A DNA stretch of 10,887 nucleotides from Ardenticatenia bacterium (GTDB taxonomy: Bacteria > Chloroflexota > Anaerolineae > Aggregatilineales > Aggregatilineaceae): positions 1 through 10,887 of the forward strand of contig JALSSH010000350.1 of assembly GCA_026984385.1 (NCBI GenBank). The letters run 5' to 3'. Below are positions 6,979-10,887 of the stretch, piece by piece. Each line of letters opens with the position of its first letter. The stretch's first letter is position 1. The position numbers were made by a program, and so were the translations under genes. The notes beneath the pieces are model-generated. The model was not told the origin of the DNA and did not search any database. It saw nothing but the letters and a program-made list of their open reading frames with translations.

Positions 6979-7617
6979 TCAGCGATTTTGAAAAAGCAAA
7001 CCGAACCCGCGCCGCGTGATCAGATACTCATGGGTGGGGTCAGCCGCATGAAGCCGCTTTCGTAGACGGCTCACCAGCGCGTCGAGCGTCTCATCGCTCA
7101 CCGGCACGCCTTCGCCCCACACCTCCGCCGCGATCTCCTCGCGTGAAACCACGCGCCCCTCGTTGGCACAAAGCAAAGCCAACAGTGCAAATTGATTTGG
7201 ACTGAGCGGCGGGTCCAGCACCTGCCCGCCGACCGAGACCGTTCCGCGCGAAGGGTCAAGCGCCAGCCCCAAGCGCGCCCATTGCGCAGGCGCAATCTGG
7301 ACCGTGGTCGCCGGATCGTCGAAAACCCAGCGGCACACGCCCGCCAAGCTCACCGCATCCCCTGCGCGCAAGCGTTGCGGCGTGTGTGCGGGCAGGCGCC
7401 GCCCGTTAAGGAACGTCCCGTTGCGGCTGCCCAGGTCTTCCAAATACACGTTGAGGCCCTCGCGGGTACAACGCGCGTGCATGCGCGAGACGGCGCTGCT
7501 ATCCAACACGATATCGCATTCCCGCGCGCGCCCGAATGTAAACGGAGAATGCGTCAGCTCGATCACTTGACCGGCGCGCTCACCTTCCCGCACCAAAAAG
7601 CGCTGGACGGATGGCAT
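6979..7617 (-). CDS. FHA domain-winged helix (OmpR/PhoB-type) DNA-binding protein
   Basis: A 212-residue protein with an N-terminal forkhead-associated domain (about 15-100) and a C-terminal OmpR/PhoB-type winged helix (about 119-210). FHA hallmarks are FGR (28-30), SRMH (44-47) and SRNGTFLNG (64-72), the residues that hold phosphothreonine in characterised FHA domains. The winged helix shows LSPNQFALLALL (138-149), VSREEI and the recognition helix DETLDALVSRLRKRLH (175-190), ending in RRGFGLLF. There is no receiver domain, so it probably responds to Ser/Thr phosphorylation by binding a phosphoprotein rather than to a histidine kinase; partner and targets are unknown. The ATG at 7617 has GAGAGGG about 6 nt upstream; an earlier ATG-like start at 7683 lacks support. 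It precedes maf by 16 nt and follows the translin gene by 93 bp, in which no convincing promoter was seen. Confidence 0.9.
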   Translation of the reverse strand: MPSVQRFLVREGERAGQVIELTHSPFTFGRARECDIVLDSSAVSRMHARCTREGLNVYLEDLGSRNGTFLNGRRLPAHTPQRLRAGDAVSLAGVCRWVFDDPATTVQIAPAQWARLGLALDPSRGTVSVGGQVLDPPLSPNQFALLALLCANEGRVVSREEIAAEVWGEGVPVSDETLDALVSRLRKRLHAADPTHEYLITRRGFGLLFQNR

Positions 7618-7710
7618 CGTTTTCCCTCTCAAGTCTTTTTGGTTTCTAGTGTGCCCGCAAATCGGCCTTTGGGCTGGGCGCACAACTGACGTTTTCCTGA
7701 CATCACGCCG

Positions 7711-8367
7711 CTATAGGGCGTCTTGGCCGGTCATGCGCCGCTCGAACGCTTCCAGCGCTTCTTGGAGCTGCTGTTGGCGCAAGCTGTTGGTCACGTCCCC
7801 GCGCGTGCGCTCCAAAACGCCGCGCAGTGCGTCCAACCGACGGCGTAGCCCGCCCGTGATCGCGTCGTGGAAATCAAACGAGAGCAACACGCTATAGACC
7901 GTGTCCATCGCTTCGAGCAGCCGTTCGGCTTCTGTCGAGTGCCCACGACGGATAATATCCAGCACCTGGCGGCGTAGCTCGCTGGCGGCTTCCGCCAATC
8001 CGTTTAGATAGGCGCCCGGCTCCACGCCCAGCGCTTCCGGCGTGGGGATCGGCTCGTTGCGCACCAACGCATAGGTGATCGCCGCCTCGGTGTATTCTTT
8101 GAGCGCGTCCTGCGTGTAGCCGCTGTGGTAAAGATCGGGAAAAGCGCGCACATGCTCACGCAATACGTCCACCTGCTGGCTCGCCAGCTCCAAACGCTCG
8201 CGGGCACGCTCCCATTCGCGGCGATGTGTGGCGCGGATGGCGTTGGCGCTGTGTTGGATCACCACGCGCGACTGGTTGATCGCCGCGTTGCGGGCAGCGG
8301 TTTTGGCTTCCAACATGGGGCGGAGACCCTCCGCGATGCTTTCCAGCGCGTCCAAATGGCTACTCAT
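7711..8367 (-). CDS. Translin-family (translin/Trax-like) protein
   Basis: A 218-residue, mostly helical protein matching the translin superfamily, known for nucleic-acid-binding ring- or barrel-shaped oligomers in eukaryotes and also present in archaea and some bacteria. Translin-like features are the early helix with SANAIRATHRREWERA (about 40-55), LYHSGYTQDALKEYTEA (79-95), TPEALGVEPGAYLNGLAEAASELRR (a translin signature region, near 109-133) and the C-terminal GGLRRRLDALRGVLERTRGD region. The two glutamates of KEYTEA (E91, E94) have the spacing of the catalytic pair in the Trax RNase subunit (E126/E129 in human Trax, from memory), so RNase activity is possible but unproven. ATG 8367 is preferred over ATG 8376, because AGGA then sits about 8 nt upstream. 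The start overlaps the end of the DUF3467 gene by 8 nt, indicating translational coupling. Archaeal and bacterial relatives are sometimes misnamed haloacid dehalogenase. Confidence 0.85.
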   Translation of the reverse strand: MSSHLDALESIAEGLRPMLEAKTAARNAAINQSRVVIQHSANAIRATHRREWERARERLELASQQVDVLREHVRAFPDLYHSGYTQDALKEYTEAAITYALVRNEPIPTPEALGVEPGAYLNGLAEAASELRRQVLDIIRRGHSTEAERLLEAMDTVYSVLLSFDFHDAITGGLRRRLDALRGVLERTRGDVTNSLRQQQLQEALEAFERRMTGQDAL

Positions 8368-8716
8368 GGGAATCATCCTGTTCGGGCGCGCTTTCGTCTT
8401 CGCCCTTCACCGAGCCGAAAAGCTGATCGGCCAGCGACGGCGGACGCGGTGGCAACTTGATCTCGCCGTGTTGCGCCTCGTAGCGCGCGATGTTGTCCTC
8501 CAACGCCTTGAGCAACATCTTGGCGTTGGTCGGCGTGAGCACGATCCGCGCTTGGACGCGCGCCTTGGGCAAATTCGGCAAAATCTGCGCAAAGTCCAAA
8601 AAAACTTCCCAGGGCGAATGCGTGATGATGGCGAAGTTGGCATAAGTGGCGCTGAGGTTGGCCGGAATTTCTAAGTTGAGCCGTCGAGGAAGCGGTTTTT
8701 TCTGTGGTTCGGACAT
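8360..8716 (-). CDS. DUF3467 domain protein
   Basis: A 118-residue soluble protein. The central part, YANFAIITHSPWEVFLDFAQ (25-44) followed by LPKARVQARIVLTP and KMLLKALEDNIARYE, matches the small bacterial family DUF3467, whose molecular function is unknown. The last 15-20 residues are acidic and probably disordered. The ATG at 8716 is chosen because AGGAGGG lies about 9 nt upstream; an in-frame start at 8764 would fall inside the T-tract of the hairpin preceding the gene. Its stop overlaps the translin start by 8 nt, so the two are made together. A partnership with translin is an inference from that overlap only. Confidence 0.87.
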   Translation of the reverse strand: MSEPQKKPLPRRLNLEIPANLSATYANFAIITHSPWEVFLDFAQILPNLPKARVQARIVLTPTNAKMLLKALEDNIARYEAQHGEIKLPPRPPSLADQLFGSVKGEDESAPEQDDSHE

Positions 8717-8754
8717 AATCGTAAACCCTCCTGCTGCTTTGGCATATCGCCCCC

Positions 8755-8793
8755 AAAAAATCACCGTCCGCCTGGAAAAGCGCGTCCAGGCGG
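8755..8793 (-). terminator. Possible terminator or attenuator between ssb and DUF3467
   Basis: On the minus strand CCGCCTGG and CCAGGCGG (8768-8775 and 8786-8793) form a perfect 8-bp stem with a 10-nt loop. Six T residues (8760-8755) follow after a 7-nt gap. The offset T-tract makes it a weak terminator at best; it may lower but not abolish readthrough from ssb into the DUF3467-translin pair, for which no separate promoter was found. Confidence 0.45.
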
Positions 8794-8837
8794 CCCGATG
8801 GTGGAGCTTTCGTCTGTGCGACCCTCAACAAGCGCCG

Positions 8838-9251
8838 CTAAAACGGCAGATCTTCTGCGTCGCTCGGAGGATAGCCGCCGCTCGCTCCGCCTTCTTCCGG
8901 CACGTCTACCCGTTCACCGCGTCGCCCCAAAAATTGCATGTCCAACGCGGTCAGCTCCAATGAGGCGCGCGCTTCGCCATCTTGGGCAATATAAGCGCTG
9001 GCCGAAACGCGCCCCGTCACCATAATCTGCATTCCTTTGTGGACGTATTGCGCGGCTGTTTCTGCCAAGCGCCGCCACGCGCTCACACGGAACCACGTGG
9101 TTTCCTCGCGCGGCTCGTTGGTGGTGCGGTCAGTCCAACGACGGGAAACGGCGACGCTGAAGTCGCAAACTGCCACCCCGCTCTGCGTGTAACGTAGCTC
9201 CGGGTCACGCCCGACGTTGCCGATGATAATCGTGTATTGGTATCCGGCCAT
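8838..9251 (-). CDS. ssb: Single-stranded DNA-binding protein
   Basis: A complete 137-residue bacterial SSB, which coats single-stranded DNA in replication, recombination and repair. The OB-fold starts at GYQYTIIIGNVGRDPELRYT (3-22) and includes VAVSRRWTD, TTWFRVSAWRRLAE and KGMQIMVTGRVSASAY, all family hallmarks. The acidic C-terminal tip (DAEDLPF, 131-137) corresponds to the DDIPF-type tail that recruits partner proteins; leucine replaces the usual isoleucine. The linker between OB-fold and tip is short, about 15 residues. The ATG at 9251 has AAGGA 10 nt upstream. It has its own promoter and a LexA-type palindrome just upstream, and lies 72 bp after gatB. It is not flanked by rpsF or rpsR as in many bacteria. 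Confidence 0.95.
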   Translation of the reverse strand: MAGYQYTIIIGNVGRDPELRYTQSGVAVCDFSVAVSRRWTDRTTNEPREETTWFRVSAWRRLAETAAQYVHKGMQIMVTGRVSASAYIAQDGEARASLELTALDMQFLGRRGERVDVPEEGGASGGYPPSDAEDLPF

Positions 9252-9291
9252 TTCGTATCATTCCTTCATCTTGGCGTTCAATGCTGCGCCT

Positions 9292-9320
9292 AGTATAAAC
9301 GCAGCCGAACATTCGTTCAA
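9292..9320 (-). promoter_or_regulatory. Sigma-70-like promoter of ssb
   Basis: On the minus strand TTGAAC (9315-9320) and TATACT (9292-9297) are 17 nt apart, with four and five consensus matches. The predicted start, near 9285, leaves a leader of about 34 nt. It lies wholly between gatB and ssb, so ssb can be expressed independently of gatB. Confidence 0.7.
9307..9318. promoter_or_regulatory. Putative LexA (SOS) operator, GAAC-N4-GTTC
   Basis: GAACATTCGTTC fits the GAAC-N4-GTTC core of the Gram-positive-type LexA box (CGAACRNRYGTTCG). The plus-strand left flank C also fits, the right flank is A instead of G, and one of the inner four positions deviates. It overlaps the -35 element of the ssb promoter (9315-9320), the geometry expected for repression. 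The core would be expected about 0.2 times by chance in a window this size. Whether this organism's LexA uses this core is an assumption. Confidence 0.45.
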
Positions 9321-9323
9321 GTT

Positions 9324-10781
9324 CTACGCCTTGCGGCGCGCTTCGAGTTGCGCTTGGAGCAAGCGCCGCACGGCCTGGGCGTCCGCTTTGCCGCGCAACG
9401 CACGCATGACCATCCCCATCAAGAACTGGGCCAACTTTTCCTCGCCCGCCAGAAAGCGCGCCACCTCTTCGGGGTGTTCGTCCAACACCTGGGCGACAGC
9501 CTGCCCCAAAGCCTCCTCGTCGCGCACTTGCGCCAAGCCGCGCTCTTCGACCAAACGGCGCGGATCGCCGCCTTCGGCGTAAAGCGTGCCGAGCAACTTT
9601 TTCGCCACGCCGTGATTGATCGTGCCTTCGGCCACTAACGCCAGCAGCTCGGCCAACATCACGGGCTTCAGCGGAATATCGCCGATCTGCTCACGCGGGC
9701 GGCCCTCGTCTTTCATACGACGGAACAGATCGCCCAAGATGTAGTTGGCAACCTGCTTTGGATCGCCGCCTGCCTGCACGGTCGCCTCGAAATAGTCCGC
9801 GACGGCCTTTTCCGCCACCAAGACCGAGGCGTCATAGCGGCTGAGGCCCATTTGTTGCATCAAGCGATCGCGTTTGGCGCTGGGCAGCTCCGGCAAAGCC
9901 GCGCGCACTTCCTTCACCCAAGCGCGGCTGATCTCCAGCGGCGGCAAGTCCGGCTCCGGAAAATAGCGGTAATCGTCCGCGCTTTCCTTAACGCGCTGCA
10001 CCACCGTAACTTGGCGCGCCTCGTCCCAACCCATCGTAGCTTGTTGCACCTGCCCGCCGCTTTCGTACAAGGCGACTTGGCGCTCGATCTCATAGGCGGT
10101 GGCGCGGGCCAAGCTGCGAATGCTGTTCAGGTTTTTGATCTCGGTGCGGGTGCGGAATGCTTCTTCGCCGCGCGGTCGCACGCTGATATTCGGCTCAACG
10201 CGCAAAACACCCTTGCTCATATCCCCACTGTTGACGCCCAGATAGCGCAAAATAGCGCGCAGCTTGCGAGCATAGGCTTCCGCTTCTTCGGCGCTGCGGA
10301 TGTCCGCCTCCGAGACGATCTCCAGCAACGGCACGCCCGCGCGGTTGAAGTCAATCAAGCTGTGGTCGTCTACGTGGGTCAGCTTGCCGGTGTCCTCTTC
10401 CAGGTGCACGCGCCGAATGCGCACGCGCTTGGAAGAGCCGTCCGGCAAGTCAATTTCCAGCCAGCCGCGCACCGCCAGCGGATAGTCGTATTGGCTAATT
10501 TGGTAGCCTTTGGGCAAGTCGGGATAAAAATAGCTTTTGCGGGCAAAGCGGTTGAAGGGCGGAATCTCGCAGTTGAGCGCCAGCCCAACCCGCAAGCCCA
10601 ACTCCACCGCACGGTGGTTGAGCACGGGCAAAACCCCGGGCATTCCCAAACACACCGGACAAACATACGTACTAGGGGGGGCGGATGTGCTATCTACAAC
10701 CGCGCAACCGCAAAACATTTTGGAGCGCGTTTGCAACTCAGCGTGCACTTCCAGCCCGATGACGGCTTCATATTGGCTCAT
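9324..10781 (-). CDS. gatB: Aspartyl/glutamyl-tRNA(Asn/Gln) amidotransferase subunit B
   Basis: A complete 485-residue GatB. With GatA and GatC it amidates Glu-tRNA(Gln) and/or Asp-tRNA(Asn), so the cell uses the indirect route for at least one of these. GatB is the kinase/tRNA-binding subunit. Visible family motifs are VIGLEVHAEL (7-16), the cysteine set C24, C26, C41, C44, FYPDLPKGYQISQYD (85-99), LIDFNRAGVPLLEIVSE (142-158) and DDYRYFPEPDLPPL (269-282). A helical middle and a C-terminal YqeY-like tRNA-binding tail (about 335-480) complete it. Neither gatA nor gatC is in the window. The ATG at 10781 lacks a strong Shine-Dalgarno (only AAGAAA-like), but it overlaps an upstream open frame as ATGA, consistent with coupling. 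The 72 bp downstream hold the ssb promoter. Confidence 0.96.
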   Translation of the reverse strand: MSQYEAVIGLEVHAELQTRSKMFCGCAVVDSTSAPPSTYVCPVCLGMPGVLPVLNHRAVELGLRVGLALNCEIPPFNRFARKSYFYPDLPKGYQISQYDYPLAVRGWLEIDLPDGSSKRVRIRRVHLEEDTGKLTHVDDHSLIDFNRAGVPLLEIVSEADIRSAEEAEAYARKLRAILRYLGVNSGDMSKGVLRVEPNISVRPRGEEAFRTRTEIKNLNSIRSLARATAYEIERQVALYESGGQVQQATMGWDEARQVTVVQRVKESADDYRYFPEPDLPPLEISRAWVKEVRAALPELPSAKRDRLMQQMGLSRYDASVLVAEKAVADYFEATVQAGGDPKQVANYILGDLFRRMKDEGRPREQIGDIPLKPVMLAELLALVAEGTINHGVAKKLLGTLYAEGGDPRRLVEERGLAQVRDEEALGQAVAQVLDEHPEEVARFLAGEEKLAQFLMGMVMRALRGKADAQAVRRLLQAQLEARRKA

Positions 10782-10887
10782 AGCGTTTTTTTCTTGGCTC
10801 GGTAGTGTGTGTAACGGTCACCAACACGCCCCAGCATAGCGCACAATGCCACCCACCGCCAGAGCAGCGGCGTCGGAAGACGACAAT
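10778..10887 (-). CDS. Possible 3' end of an upstream gene (partial)
   Basis: A minus-strand frame is open from the window edge to a TGA at 10778-10780 that overlaps the gatB ATG as ATGA. It encodes 35 residues: a hydrophobic, tryptophan-containing stretch (LLWRWVALCAMLGRVGDRY) followed by a basic tail ending KKKTL. This could be the last membrane segment and cytoplasmic tail of a membrane protein. The family is not recognised. Another frame is also open over this short distance, so the ATGA overlap is the main support. If it is not coding, these 106 bp are simply the upstream region of gatB, in which I saw no clear promoter. Confidence 0.35.
   Translation of the reverse strand, partial: CRLPTPLLWRWVALCAMLGRVGDRYTHYRAKKKTL

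Noticed and set aside
7649..7683. Inverted repeat (7649-7656 with 7676-7683) between the translin and FHA genes, considered as a terminator
   Set aside because: It contains a wobble or mismatch and a 19-nt loop, and has no T-tract on either strand. It is too weak to annotate.
7692..7704. A 13-nt sequence (7692-7704) identical to 4598-4610 upstream of the PA14/SH3b gene, considered as a shared operator
   Set aside because: About one such shared 13-mer is expected by chance in a window of this size, and the copy at 4598-4610 is accounted for by the ribosome-binding site region.
9852..10805. A 317-codon plus-strand open frame antisense to gatB
   Set aside because: It is low-complexity in character and unrelated to any family, lying opposite a strongly conserved gatB. 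The same explanation applies to the plus-strand frames at 2043-2912 and 4949-5593.

Overview
The window reads as chromosomal housekeeping DNA from a GC-rich bacterium. The best guess is a member of the Chloroflexota (Anaerolineae-like). That guess rests on the gene mix: a bacterial translin, a DUF3467 protein, a uridine-kinase-like enzyme with a threonyl-tRNA-synthetase-like N-terminus, PA14/SH3b surface proteins and an FHA-winged-helix regulator. It was made by eye, without a database search. Ten complete genes and one probable partial gene fill almost the whole window. All lie on the minus strand except one thioesterase gene.

In the direction of minus-strand transcription (high to low coordinates) the layout is as follows. 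A partial upstream reading frame overlaps the start of gatB (tRNA amidotransferase). Next come ssb (single-stranded DNA-binding protein) behind a clear promoter with a LexA-type palindrome, a DUF3467 protein overlapping a translin-family protein, an FHA-winged-helix regulator, and maf (nucleotide house-cleaning pyrophosphatase). After the convergent plus-strand hotdog thioesterase come an RluD-type pseudouridine synthase, a secreted protein with two PA14 and three SH3b domains, an unrecognised cysteine-containing protein, and a nucleoside kinase with a TGS/ThrRS-like N-terminus.

Several neighbours look cotranscribed: DUF3467 with translin (overlapping), the FHA regulator with maf (16 nt apart), and the PA14/SH3b gene with the hypothetical gene (about 42 nt apart). 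Four sigma-70-like promoters with 17-nt spacers can be read by eye; the kinase one is weak. Much of the content concerns RNA and nucleotide metabolism (GatB, RluD, translin, Maf, nucleoside kinase), with ssb adding DNA maintenance.

The most unexplained structure is the 148-bp gap between the convergent thioesterase and maf genes. It holds nested perfect inverted repeats that fold into a cloverleaf: a 12-bp closing stem and three hairpins of 7, 9 and 8 bp, with single-nucleotide joints. It is not a tRNA and has no T-tract. No mobile element, CRISPR array, tRNA or rRNA was seen, and no gene-free stretch exceeds 300 bp.
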